A DNA stretch of 64,000 nucleotides from Fulvia fulva (GCF_020509005.1 NC_063012.1:2790001-2854000), one strand, 5' to 3'; shown: positions 46,901-58,649, numbered from the stretch's first letter. Numbers and translations are program-made. The notes: generated from the sequence alone by a model not told the origin.

Positions 46901-48190
46901 TAGTCTAGTTAATTCTGCGGTTCTTATAATTACTAGGCCTATCTAACTTCGTTAGGTTAGTTAATAGGGATATAACACGAGAGAAGGCCTCGATAAACCT
47001 ACGGTAGAAGTTTACGAATCCTAGAAAGGCTTAGACATCCTTAAGATTAGTTAGTACTTCCTAGGTCTATATACATTCCAATTTCTCCGGGTCTATCTCG
47101 ATGCCCTAGGGTGTAATAATCAGGCCTAGATATTTTATACGTTCCTAGTAGAACTCGGACTTATCGATATTAATAGTAAGCCCGGTATCTCGTAGCTTAA
47201 TTAATACCTTTCGTACGTATTCGACGTGTTCCTCTAGAGTGTCGCTAAAAATAAGGACGTTATCCAGATATACTAACACAAAGTCATCTAGATATTCCTA
47301 TAGAACCTTATTAATATATAACTAAAAGGTCACGGGTCCGTTATAGAGGCCGAACGGTAATACGAGGCATTCGTATATACCGTAGCGTATTACGAAAGCT
47401 ATTAGCTACTCGTACCCTTCCGCGATACGTAACTTATTAAAGGCTACTATAATATCTAGTTTCGTAAAGTACTTCTTTCCGTATATACGGTTAAGCGTTT
47501 CCTATATTAATAGAATAGGATAGCGATTCTTAATAGTAATAGCGTTTAGCCTATAGTAGTTAATATATACTCGTAGCCCTCCTCTAGGGTTTCTTACTAC
47601 TAATACCGGTGCCGGTAACTAGCTTGTTTTCTAACCGGCCTTACGTACCTTACCTTCTAAAGTCTATTCGAGTAACTATTTCTTAACGGCTTTATTCTCC
47701 TTCTCGGCTAGTCCGTATAGCTTTCGATATAGCGGTTCTTAAGGTCTACCGGGTTTGATATAAATCTCGTAGTCGATACCTAGTCGGTAAGGTAGGGGTC
47801 CCTTATAGTCCTTTACTAAGAAAGTATCTATAATGTCGTAGTATATAGGCGGGAGCTTCTCTTTAGGATTGTAGTTGAACTACTGATTCAAGAACTGATC
47901 TAGGTTATTAGGTACTATCGCGCTTAGTTTAAGGCTATTATCGTTATTATCGTTATCCTCGCGCCCCGTAGGTATAATATAGAAGTACTCGGCCCTAGGC
48001 CGGTACGCGTACATCTCCTATACGCGCTACGAGACTTCCTAGTAATCTACCTCTTTATCTACCTCTAGAGCGGACACATTTAGCTCCGCCCCTCCGGCTA
48101 TAAATCCTACTAATTCGCTAGTAAAGGCTTTGGTCTATATTTTGTTTACTAGGTTCTGCCGATATAGTTTAGAGATTTTACTATTATCGA
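44000..48190 (-). pseudogene. A2 pol remnant
   Basis: Minus-strand order from right to left: linker and RT (about 46.95-48.0 kb), RNase H (about 46.5-46.95), integrase (about 44.9-46.4), chromodomain (about 44.65-44.8), and the C-terminal extension also seen in element A (about 44.0-44.6). Dense TAG/TAA at Gln/Trp positions. Boundaries approximate. Confidence 0.75.
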
Positions 48191-48257
48191 TGTCTTATTA
48201 TATATATATTGTTCATTATACTGTTATAGAGCCTATTAGCCTATATAGCTATACTAC

Positions 48258-49630
48258 TGCCAGCAAAGCTAAACTCCAGAAACACATCAGCCTCAGGGTT
48301 TGTAGATGACACAAACATCCTAGCCTGGTCAGACAGCACAGAAGAGAACTGCAGAATCTTGCAGAAGAAACACAAGGAATGTGAGGAATGGGCCAGGAAA
48401 CATAGAGCCAGATTTGCCCTAGAGAAGTATCAACTCATCCACTTTAGTAGAGCCAGAAACAGACACAATATGCAAGCCCCAATCACTATTTAGGGACACA
48501 CAACAGAACCCTTAAGTGAATTAAGGGTGCTAGGAATATGGCTGGATCCAAAGCTTAGCTAGGGACCACAGGTCAAGAAAGCACAGGCAAGAGCAGACAA
48601 CAACAGGCAATCAATTGACAGGCTTACAGCCTCCACATAGGGAGCCACATTTGCGAAAGCAAAGGTTATGTACAAGGCCATTGTGAAGCCAGCCATGCTA
48701 TATGGAGCCCAGATCTGGTCAGCCCAAGACAAGATCCCAAAGAGAATTGCAGATCCCATCAGCAGAGCCCAAGCCTCCTGTCTGAAAAAGGTGCTTGGAG
48801 CATACAAGTCAACTCCAACAAGGGTGGTCGAAATGGAGTCTGGCTCCCCACCAGCCAAGCTCTACCTTCAAGGGTTGAGATACCAGTATGCAGGAAAGAC
48901 GTCTGCATACCCAGCCCAGCTAGTAATCCAGAAGGCAGTCAACAAAATCAGGAGCCAGTGCACAAGAAGGCACAGACAAGCAAGACCCAATCCAGCCCCA
49001 CAGAAGCAGCAGGACCTGCAGAAGTTCAAAGAACTAACAGAACAGCTGCACCTAGCCCAGCAGGAACAGGACAGAAGGGCTCAAGGGAGAGGATCAGCAG
49101 CCAGCCAAGGGAAGAAGCAACAGTCTCTAGCTGAAAGGATGGCAGGACTCCTCTGGAAGACTGAATGGACAAGAACCCCACAGAGGCCAGGAACCCCAAA
49201 GGCACTCCAACAGTTTGGTAGCCACAACTACCTACTGTACTCAGACCTGACCAGGTCAGAAGCAAGCATAGCAATACAAATCCGCTCTGAACACATCGAA
49301 GTCAGGGCATACCTGCATCAGAGAAAAGTCCCAGGTATCGAAGACAAGAGTTGCCCATGCGGCTACCTGTCCCAGAATGTCGAACATAGACTTCTGGTTT
49401 GCAAAGAATGGAGTACAGGGAGAGGTGAATGGAGGGCAAGGGCAAGGAACAGAAACTTCTAAGCCATGATCAGCAATAAGGGAGACCTCTAGAGAATTAC
49501 AAGGTGGATCATCCACCAAGGATTTTTGGAGCAGTTCTCTCTTACTAGGGAAACAGAGAGATGGATTGAGGAGAGAAAGAAGGAGGAGGAGAGCAGGAAG
49601 AGGGGGACAACTCTAGGGTTGCAGACAAGG
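48258..49630 (+). pseudogene. LINE ORF2 C-terminal part (RT palm to C-terminus)
   Basis: Starts inside RT just before FVDD (48299-48310) and runs through RVLGIWLDPKL, IYKAIVKP-like MYKAIVKPAMLYGAQIW, KKVLGAYKSTPTRVVE, SEASIAIQIRSEHIEVRAYL and the Cys/His motif CPCGYLSQNVEHRLLVC. 48668-49462 is one open run of 264 codons. Flanking in-frame stops (near 48491, 48560, 48640, 49460) sit where Trp or Gln is expected. The fragment lacks endonuclease and most of RT, so it cannot be autonomous. Confidence 0.88.
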
Positions 49631-49832
49631 TAGTCAGAGGCTAACCACCATGACACTAGTGCACCCTAATGGAAGGAAAACTGAGAACTTATGGCAAGGA
49701 AGCTATTAGAGAAGGAGAGGAGGTTTTTACCTAGGAATAGGTTTCCTACCTTATGCAGTAACATATATAGACATAAACCCGTATAGGCCGGAGGGTACTA
49801 TAACGGGTAAATGAATCATCTATCTATCTATC
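48258..49832 (+). mobile_element. Young 5'-truncated LINE with 16-bp target duplication
   Basis: 1575 bp ending in (ATCT/TATC)n. The target duplication TATATAGCTATACTAC is present at 48242-48257 and 49833-49848. Composition is near normal with only a few RIP-type changes. Inserted in the 3' UTR of the chimera 2 LINE. Confidence 0.93.
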
Positions 49833-50794
49833 TATATAGCTATACTACCTACTTCTAGTTATAAAGGGGAAACTCGTATTATAGAGTAAAAACCCCCTCT
49901 CCTATCCTATACGTTCTTAACCTTGCCTTCTTTCGTGTTTTCCTTATTAAGGGTACACTAGTATTATAGGCCTGCCCTAATAACTACCCTGTCTACACCC
50001 CCTTAACCTCCCGCCTCTTCTCTATCTACTCCTCCGTCTCGCTAGCTAGCGCGAACTATTTAAGAAAGCCCTACTATAGTATCTACTATACTATCTATTT
50101 TACGTCTCGCTTGTCCGTTACGATTAACTAGTAGTGGCGTCTTACTGCCTTAGCTCTCTACTAGCTTCGTCCTTCTACCTATTACGGGCACCGTAGTGTT
50201 ATATACTCCGGGTTCTATAATAGGTAGTTATACTAGTTCACTAGGCTATATACGTCCGGGACTTTCCTTCTATATAGGTAGGCCCTTAACCCGATATATT
50301 CGGACCTAATCTATATCGCGATGCTTACTTCGGCCCTTATTAGGTCACGGTAGAGTCGGTAGTTGTGTCTCTAGAGGGGGCGTAAGGCTAGGGGTCCTCG
50401 ATTTAGTAGGGGATTCTCTTTCTATTCCTATTCCTAAAGGCAGCCCGCTACCTACTCTACGAGGCTTTATATCTTTACCTTATTACCCTTTTTCCTCCGT
50501 GCCTTTTCCTCCTCCTCCTTCCTCTCTATCTACTCCTAGGTTCGCTTAACGACTTCAAACGTACGTAGGTCGTCTTACTTTTAGCTTTAACGTACCCTAA
50601 GGTAAGGCAGTCGGTCGTACCTCCTAGCGATCTTCTTCGTAGAGTCCCGAATAGCTTGTTATACTAGATAATCCGCCGTCTTCCTAGCGTATTAGATCCT
50701 CATTCCCTTAATATAATGTTTAATCGGGGGGACCCTATCTCTACCTCCGCTACTCTTATTAGCGTTGTCTTATAGGCTCCTAGTATCCGTCTAA

Positions 50795-51848
50795 GTAAGG
50801 AAGGAATTGTATTTAGTAAGCTAGCTACGAGATAAGGTAGTAAGTCTTAACCGCCCTTTCCTACTTATCTAGTACTACCGTATAGCCTAAAAGCTTCCCT
50901 CTACGCCCTCCCTCCCTATTTGCTCCTTAAGCCAATATCTACCTCTATAGGCCTAAGCCCTTTAGTGCTCTCTATTAACCGATATACGTATCCGTCCTCT
51001 CGGGCTATATAGATAGTATTAGCCGTCGCTACTAGTATATACTACGCCCTAGGTTTTGACGCCCTTTACGTTACCGTAGCCTATCTCTAGAAAGCGGCCG
51101 TCTATACCTCGTAGGTTTACTCGGGGCATACACTACGCCGGGTAGCGTACTCCTTACGTTTCTACCTACTAACTAATATAAAGTTCCTTATTACCCTACC
51201 CTCGATCCTCCCCGAATATAGAACTAATCTACTTATATTATACGTCTTTTCCCCGTCCTAATAGCCGTCTTTTCCTTACTTAGGCTATCGTCTTTTCCTT
51301 GTCGTAATCTACTATATTAGACTAGGTACGTTATGTAGCGGGATAGGTAGTGCCTTAGGCAAAACCCTCGTTTCTATACCGGGTGTTTAATAGGCCCTTA
51401 TAGGCTTCGTCGCGTATCTACCTACCTACCGTATTGCCCGCTAGTAAACACTAGATTGTTTCGTAGTCCGCTTGACGCCGTCGTATAGTCCGCTTAGTTA
51501 TTGTTCTATAGTCCGCTTGTCTAATGTTCGTCGCTCGGCCCGCTCGGTTTACGGTCTCCGGAGGTAAGAATTCTATACTTATACTAGAGGTGTCCTATCG
51601 AGCGTATAGGCTACGGTTCCGCGCCCTTCTTATACGTAGAAAGAAGAGGGACTCGCTCCCGACACGAGTACACGCTCGTCGGATAGTTTTTATACCCGTT
51701 TTACTAGTAGTCCTCTATTCGCCGCGGCTTCGCCTACGTTACGCGCCCGTCGTACCTACGACGCTCTAGCGTAAGAATACTTAGCTCTCTCGTAGCAAGA
51801 CGAGAGGTTCGTAGCCGATACTACGTATAGGTAATTCTCGTCGTCGAC
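50795..51848 (-). repeat. Segment E, copy 2
   Basis: The reverse complement matches 41921-42992. It contains the same AGTCCGCTT/AAGCGGACT units (51470-51520) and the same broken reading frame. On the minus strand the frame enters from the Fot1 transposase without a shift (INKE, then VDDEN), which may be chance. Confidence 0.78.
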
Positions 51849-52865
51849 CTCTTTATTAATATAGAAGACGCGCTAACGCGCTAAGTCCCGTACGCGTTAT
51901 AAGTACTTTAGCTTTAACGGCGTAAAACAAACTACGTTAAGAGGCTATAGGATATACGACGAATACGCCGGTATATAGAGCGTAAGGATCTGATAGTCTA
52001 GATAGTAGTCCTTAAAACCCTAGTTTAAATAGCTCTTATAGCTATCTAAAATAAGCAACCTATAGCTACCTATAGAACGCGCCTCTATATACGCGTTAAA
52101 GTGCTTTAACTACTCGAGGCTAAGTACGTTATTTGTCTATCTATTCTCGGAGACCGTAAGCTTCTAATTCCGCGGTATATCTACCTCTTCGTACTATACT
52201 AAAATATAGACGCGCCCTTTATAGATAATAAAGAGCGGGTTCGAGTAGCTAGTAGTATAGATACTCTAAATAACTATAACCTACTCTCTATTACTAGGCT
52301 AAGTAGCCGTAGGGCGAGAGCGTCGTTCTAAGCTAGTAACGACTTTTATAGAGCTAATCACGCCTATTTAAAAGCCCGTCTTATTAAAGTTATAGATATC
52401 CTCGTTATATATACTATACTTAGTAGTCGTCTCTTATATAAGCTTGAACTAGACGCTTATAACTTCTAGATCTTCCTAGAGTCTTCTCTAACGGTCCTTT
52501 ACTCGTTTAAAGGCCGTTTTAAGCTCGGTAGAGCGTAAAACAAATCTCTCTACCTAGTTCTTACCTACTAGATCCGCGTCGCGTTTACCGAGTAGCTTAT
52601 CCGCTATATCTACTACCTTACTAAGGGTAGGCGCGAATCCTCGCGAATCGAGGTCGAGGATATATCGAATAATTGTCTATTCTTCGGTTAACGTAAGTTT
52701 ATACTAGATAGCGCGAGTATCGACGCGAGGAGTAATTCCGTAGTACCGGCTAGTTAGCGTCGAACAAGGTACCTAATATACTATAGCTACGCGTAGGAGA
52801 CTCGGAAGTTGGCCCTAACGATAGGTAGAGAGGGTAAGAGCAATTCTACCTTCTTTATTAGACGA
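51849..52865 (-). pseudogene. Fot1-like transposase, N-terminal DNA-binding and DDE parts
   Basis: Minus-strand translation: LTLTEExTIIRYILDLDSRG, KLLGKRDADLVGKN and RFVLRSTELKTAFKRVKDR (CENP-B/Tc5-type helix-turn-helix), then IYNFNKTGF (usually xxxDETGF), SYRLLILDSYKSYL, YIPAYSSYILxPLNVVCFTPLK (the HSSHLLQPLDVGCF-like block). The first catalytic Asp is Asn, explained by a TpG to TpA change. Truncated at segment E before the C-terminal region. Confidence 0.82.
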
Positions 52866-52905
52866 TTATATACTATATTATTAAGATATAGTACGATAAT
52901 TAAGA

Positions 52906-52969
52906 AGTTAGTCGTACTAAGACAAGATTCCTAGCTTACTAGTGTTCCTAGCTCACTAGTACTTTACGT
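52906..52969 (-). repeat. Right TIR of the Fot1-like element
   Basis: 64 bp, the inverted partner of 10698-10761, followed by TA at 52970-52971. It also carries the internal ACTAGTxAGCTAGGAA direct repeat. Confidence 0.88.
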
Positions 52970-54100
52970 TAGTAGTACCTTAACTATTTGCCCTCGCCGT
53001 ACTCTTACCTAAATTAGACTCTCCGGCTCTTTATACTTATTATCTTACTTTAGATATACTAGTAGTACTACTAACTATTAACTATTTAGGCTTCTATAGC
53101 TTTGATATTAGCTACTTATAAGGAGAGTTAAATAGGTATATAACGAGGACTAAGTAGTATATATTTAGCTATCGATATTACCTAAGAAGCGAGAGTATTT
53201 TTTAAGTAAGAGGTGGCTTTTGTTCGTACGACCGCTAAGGCCCCTAGGGAGCACTTCGGAGGTACTAGTTAGGTACCTTCTAGTTCTAGGTACCTTACCG
53301 GTACCTCGGCGGGGTTTTAAGGTAGTTTCCTTATACTACTATCGTATATATTATAGCTACTAAACCGCTTACTTATTTACCTTGTCTTACTACTTTAGAG
53401 CCTTTAATCTTATAGTCTTAAGCTCCTTATTCTTAGCCTTTATAATACGCTCTTACTTATAAAGAGCTACTATAACCTAAGCCTATTATTATTATTAACG
53501 TGCTTTACTACTAAGCGGGCTATACTACCGAGCGGGCCACTTTTACTAAGAACTATACCACTTATATAGATATAGCTATATAACTACTATTATAGCGTAT
53601 ATTATCTTTAAACGAGGCTAAACTAACCTTAGCTATCTAGGCTACGAAACGCGACGCGATAATTACGAATCGACTTGCTATAAAGGTATACGACGCGTCT
53701 CGAACTATACTAGGTGTCACCGTACCGGCGTATATTTACTTAAACCCGCGGGTACGTACCTAGACCTCGCGCCCGCTAACTAATCCGACTAGCGGCTTAG
53801 CGCCCGTATATAACTCTTACGCCCTCCGCGCCTCCCTTAGATAGAACATCTATTCGACTTATACCTTACCCGACTACGTACTTATACCTACTTATAACAC
53901 TTCGAATAGATTATTACTTACGTATAGAGAGACACGAGAAGCTATATTTAGGAGATTATAGAGAAACCGCGATAGTATATAAGGAAGTACTAAGATTAGG
54001 TATCGTACTCGCTACGTCGTACCTTAAAGTAGATTATAGCTAATATAGTAATAATGGCGAGATAGACTAGTACCGGCGTACTAGGCGTAAGTATAGAGAA
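52970..54100. other. RIP-mutated DNA right of the Fot1-like element; possible 5' end of element F
   Basis: TA-rich sequence without recognisable coding content up to about 54.1 kb. It may contain the 5' LTR and leader of element F, but no LTR pair is visible to delimit it. Confidence 0.4.
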
Positions 54101-56150
54101 TACTAATAGACGCGTTTATCGCGCGTCTCTTTATAGATTATCCTTCTTTACCCTACTATCCGATCTACCTAATAACGATAGCGCGGACCCGGTAACGTAG
54201 ACTTAAGGACGTAAAGAGGATATCGTAAATAGGCTTCTCGACGAGAATAACTAGTACCGTAAGTAGTATAAGAAGGTGTTTAACTAACTTAAGGCGATTA
54301 AGGAAGAGGAGGTCGAGATAGAGCTAAACTTAGCTAACCTATATAGGGCGGAGTTTATTAAGGATAAGATAGAAGATAAGGGTACTAAGGTACCGAGGAA
54401 GAGGAGGGTTACTATCGACAACTTCTAGGAAGCCTTCGACTCGTTAAAAGGGTTAAATATAGACAAGTTCAAGAAGACGGTCAATAACTATCCCTAGTAG
54501 ATCTATAAGATCCTCTATAATATCGAGTCTAATTACCGACGTACGTATAAACTTAATACTACTCTCGATATAGCTAACCGTATTAACCTCCGTAAGGCGT
54601 AAGATACTAAGGACTAGATAGACCGACTCGAGGATATAATCGACACGGAATAGGCGACTAGATAGTCCCTAGAAGAGGAGGTTACGCGACTAAAGGAGGA
54701 GATTGCTAAGCGCGATAATACTATCGTTATCGACCTAGACGAGCTTACGAGGGCTAAAGATATAAAGAAGGTATATCGTACGTAGTATAAAGTAGCGGAG
54801 AGTAAGCTAGTAGAGACCGAGACTAAGCTCGTAGTAGCCGAGAAGCGTATTACTAAGCTTAAGAAATAAGAGAAGGACCGTAGCCGGTCTAAGGAAAAGT
54901 AAGACCTACTACCTTAGCGAACCGAGTCTAAAGAGTTACTAGAGCGTCGGTAAAATGAAGGTAAGCCTAATAAGAAGAAGTCGGACTTTATCGGACTTTT
55001 TAGACGACGAGGACGACGGTAAGAAGGGCCGTAAGAATAGTCGTAAGGGTAGGAAGAATCGCCCGAGTACCGACTTAGATAGTAACCCTATCTCCGTATA
55101 TACGACTTACGACGCCGACATAACTACTAGTATCAAGTCCTCTAACGAGCTAAAGGCCCCTACTAAGTTCGATCTAAAGAGCAACGATATCAAGTTCTAA
55201 GAGTAGTAGCGTACTACCGAAGCTAAGCTCTAAGCCTCGAAGTACCGTACTATAAAGGACTCCCTTTAGAACGTCTAGAGCTAGTTAAAGAACGGTATAT
55301 AGACCTATATCGACTTAAAGATCCCTAGTCTTACTAAGTCTACGGAAGGTACGACTACTTAGTACGCTTCTATAGATAAGATAATAGAAGATCTAGCCCG
55401 GCGCTACGGTACCCGTAATACCTATACTAATACTATAACTAAGCTTAATAGTCGATAGTAGGGTAATAAGGAGAAGTTTAGTGACTTCTACCTATCCTTC
55501 CGTAAGAACGCCGATATCGTTAACCTTAATAACGGCGTAAAGGAAAAGAAACTCGAGAAGGACTTCCTACTCCGTAAGTTAAACTCGCGCCACGACAACC
55601 GTATTATAAACGAGGACATAGTTAATATAACCCTTAAGTAAGTCGTGTCTACGCTATATAATTACGGGGACAAATTTGAGGCGTTCGACCTTAAGTATAG
55701 TAAGACCGGTAATAGTAATAAGACCTAAGGTAATAAGAAGACTACTAAGGGTAACGACGATAAGAAGGATACGGCTTCGGGTAGTAGCGATAACAATACT
55801 AACCCGAACGCTAAGACTAAGTAGGCTAATCGACCTTAGGTATTTTAGTAAGGCTAACCTTTAGATACTACTCGCGCCTAGGAATATATCGATTAGAATC
55901 GGTACTTAAAATACGAATAAGAAGGTCACCGCCGTATTAATACCGATTAGTACCCCCTTCGAGATATCGCCCGCCGCCTATTTACGCTAGGCTATAACCT
56001 AAGTAATAACCGCCGTAACGGTAGTAATAGTAGTAACGCTAATAATACCGGCGGTACGGGAAACGCCTAGTCCACTCCGTAAGCGCAATACGTAGTAGAC
56101 CGTACGAGTTAGAGTTACGAGAAAACGAGGAAAAGTATAAATATAAACAT
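54100..56150 (+). pseudogene. Element F gag
   Basis: A long Lys/Glu-rich coiled coil (RLEDIIDTE, RLKEEIAKRDNTIVIDL), a basic Lys/Ser region, the gag core (FSDFYLSFRKNADIV, KDFLLRKLNSRHDNR) and a zinc-knuckle-like CCHC motif whose Cys codons are read as Tyr (RYLKYEQEGHRR region near 55.9 kb). Broken by stops at Gln/Trp. Limits approximate. Confidence 0.65.
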
Positions 56151-56199
56151 AGGCCTCCTAAGAGAGGCAAGGTTTTGAGTATATTAGTATACTCCCTAC

Positions 56200-58110
56200 T
56201 AGCTATAAACTACTCTATAGATAAACACAATCCGGTAATAGCTTCTTATCTAGTTATACTATATATAGTGAATCGAAAGATCCCTACTTAAACCCTTAGG
56301 AATAGTACTAACTCTACGTACTTTAATATCGACTTGACGTATAAGAACAACCTTAATATAATATAGCTACCTAATCCGTTAGGGCTAATATTAGTAGATA
56401 GCCGACCTACTAGTGACCTTATTACTTATAGAACAACGGTATAGATTCAGATCGGTAACTACGTAGAGACTAGGTCTAGCTACTACGTATTACTAGAATA
56501 CAATATAGTCCTCGGCCGTCCCTAGTATAACGAGCATTAACCTACGTTTTACTATACTTTAGGAACTATAACCCTATTCTTACTATATTGTTGATAGAAC
56601 TATATACTCGGAACTAAACTAGTATACGTATAGTCTATTAACGATAAGGGTATTATACTAAGAGGAGTTCTTTAGACCGAGATACTAGTACTAGAGAGTT
56701 CGCGACCTTAAGCTCTATCTAATTACGTTAAACCCTACGTAGAGGATAAAGACGAACCTATAGTAGTATAGGAGACGTATACGACGAACGTAGTAATACG
56801 ACATACCGTCGATACCTACGATAAACTGGAACCGTCTTATTACGTCCGCTAGCTACTACCCGCCGATAGGGTTGAAACACTTAAGCGCCTAACGCGTCGA
56901 ACGAAGAAAGAACTAAAGGTAGAGACTAAGCCGGAGATCGATATTAAGCCTATTAATATAGAAGCACTTCGGCGTATAAGCCGGAGGAAGGGCTATAAAG
57001 TATATATAATATAGATGTTTAACCCGAAAGAAAATCTTAATAAGTAAGTCCCGCGAGACCCGCTATCCGCGTATATACTAAAGGCTTTCGGTATAAGAGC
57101 GAAGCTAGTACTAGGAGGTAGCGCGGCGATGTTAGTAGATACTAATACTTAAGAAAACATAGATAGATAGGAGGAGCCCCGGGGTAACTGTACCTAGCGG
57201 TAACCTAACGCCTCTACTATATTAGCTAACGACTATTAACGTTTTATAAACGGTAAGGACAAAGACTAGGATCCTACCCCTTTGTTACTAGTAGAGTTTA
57301 GGGAAATGGCTAGGCTATTTAGCCGTAAGGAAGTAGATAAGGTCCTACCGCGACGGCCTAGCGTAGACTATAAGATTAAGCTAAAGAATAGTTAGATACC
57401 GCTATTTCGAAGACTATACTCCTTCTCTATACAAGAGAACGAGGTGATTAAGAAGTAGATCGACGACTAACTTAAGAAAGGTTTCATTTAGAGAAGCGTG
57501 TTACTAGTAGTAGTACCTATTCTAGTAGTTAAAAAGCCGGGTAGAGGGCTACGAGTATACGTAGACTATAGAGCTCTAAACGCGCTTACGACGGAGAGTC
57601 GCTATCCGATTCCACTATTTTTAGAGACCTTAGATCGTATTACTAGCGCGTAATAGTTCACTAAGCTAGATATTATCGCTACGTTTAATTATATCTATAT
57701 TATAGTAGGAGACGAGTAGAAAACGGTCTTTACTACTAGATATAGGTAGTTTAAGTACGTAGTTATACCTTTTAGACTATATAATGTACTAGGAACGTTT
57801 TAGTTATTTATAAACGATATACTAAGGGAGTTTCTAGATGACTTCGTATTATATTACCTTAATAACGTACTTGTCTTTAGTAAGACAAGAGAAGAGTATG
57901 TCTAATATGTCCTAAAGGTTCTACGAAAGCTAGATACCGCCGGGCTCTAGTTAGATATTAACAAATGCGAGTTCTTTAGACACGAGACTACTTATCTAGG
58001 TGTTACTATTATAAATAAGGGCATTAAGATAGACCTAGCTAAGATTAAATACGTTAAGAATTGGCCTATACCCGTAAATATCACCGACGTCTTATTGTTT
58101 ATAGGGTTTA
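56200..58110 (+). pseudogene. Element F protease and reverse transcriptase
   Basis: A retropepsin-like region near 56.39 kb (ILVDSRPTSDLI, where the Gly of DSG is Arg). The RT starts near 57.35 kb with [31 protein letters not shown] and the catalytic block YLNNVLVFSK (YLDD expected), then LDINKCEFF and TYLGVTIINKGIKID. Cut by B' at 58110. Confidence 0.75.
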
Positions 58111-58630
58111 TGTCAGGGCGAGAGCCTGGCCTGTGAGATGCAAGGGTGAAAGCGAGAATGCAGGTGCGAAGTGTAGATGCAAAAGGGTATAGTATGATTG
58201 CTACACAAAACAAAAGACGAAGGAAGCAAGAGAGGCCTGGGGAAGGCCAGATATTTATACGAGACCCTCGCGAGTGCGTGTCCCCGCATCAACAGGGCTA
58301 ACCCGTGCGAAGCCGCGCTCAGTAGCTTTGCTCAAAACCTTATTCCAACCTACCCTACGTTCCGAGTCTTCCACGTGCTTCTTCTAGGGTCCAGCGCAGT
58401 CGCGGGTGCTCGCGGGAGTGCCGTGAGTCACATAGTCACGAGCCGAAGTGAATCTGTCAAGGTTTGGTAGAGGGGTGAATTTGGAGGGCTGGGTCCCGTA
58501 GTGAATGTTACGGGGCATATGATTCTTGGCGCTCTCACACCAAGCTGGACTGTCACTTCTTAACGACTTCTGAGCACTCTAAGGCTCTTCTGTCCCTACC
58601 TTCTGTACTCTCTGTGGGGAGACCATGACA
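58111..58630 (-). repeat. B' 3' LTR
   Basis: 520 bp, TGTCAGGGCG..GACCATGACA, followed by GTAGCCCCCCC (polypurine complement). It keeps CpA/TpG at most places where the B LTRs have TpA. Confidence 0.95.
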
Positions 58631-58649
58631 GTAGCCCCCCCGAACAAAG

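Larger units (their letters stand above)
43813..48200 (-). mobile_element. Element A copy 2 (A2), reverse orientation, truncated
   Basis: The 3' LTR (43813-43995) is followed rightwards by the polypurine complement GTACCCCCCCTCC and then, on the minus strand, the C-terminal extension, chromodomain, integrase, RNase H, RT and pre-RT linker. It stops near 48200, where chimera 2 begins. Gag and the 5' LTR are absent from the window. Heavily RIP-mutated. Confidence 0.85.
48201..51848 (-). mobile_element. Chimeric retrosequence 2: segment E fused to a 5'-truncated LINE, interrupted by a younger LINE
   Basis: Reading the minus strand: segment E (51848-50795), then LINE from ILGAYKTTLIRVAEVEIG through SIAI-IRSEYIGLRAYLYRRK to the 3' UTR (50790-49849). 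It continues across the LINE insertion at 48257-48201 and ends in a TA-rich tail. E joins the LINE about 100-150 codons further downstream than in chimera 1. The right edge abuts Fot1 transposase. Confidence 0.72.
10698..52969 (-). mobile_element. Fot1/pogo-like DNA transposon split by about 40.7 kb of nested elements
   Basis: The outer ends are 64-bp inverted repeats starting ACGTAAAG. Both are flanked by TA (10696-10697 and 52970-52971). The transposase N-terminal and catalytic part lies at the right end (51849 to about 52860) and its C-terminal part at the left end (10773-11144), both on the minus strand, as expected for one element opened by insertions. Own sequence totals about 1.57 kb, against about 1.9 kb typical for Fot1, so a few hundred bases around the opening are missing. 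That the two halves are one element is inference from orientation, complementarity and TIR match. Confidence 0.7.
54100..58110 (+). mobile_element. Ty3/Gypsy element F, interrupted by B'
   Basis: Gag, protease and RT on the plus strand in correct order. The frame is cut at 58110 in the RT connection by the LTR of B'. Target sequence before the insertion is GTTTA (58106-58110); its partner lies outside the window. Heavily RIP-mutated; LTRs not identified. Confidence 0.8.

Noticed and set aside
51849..52865. Segment E as simply the 3' part of the Fot1-like transposase gene
   Set aside because: The true transposase C-terminus is recognised at 10773-11144 and differs, and copy 1 of E starts at the same base without any transposase upstream.
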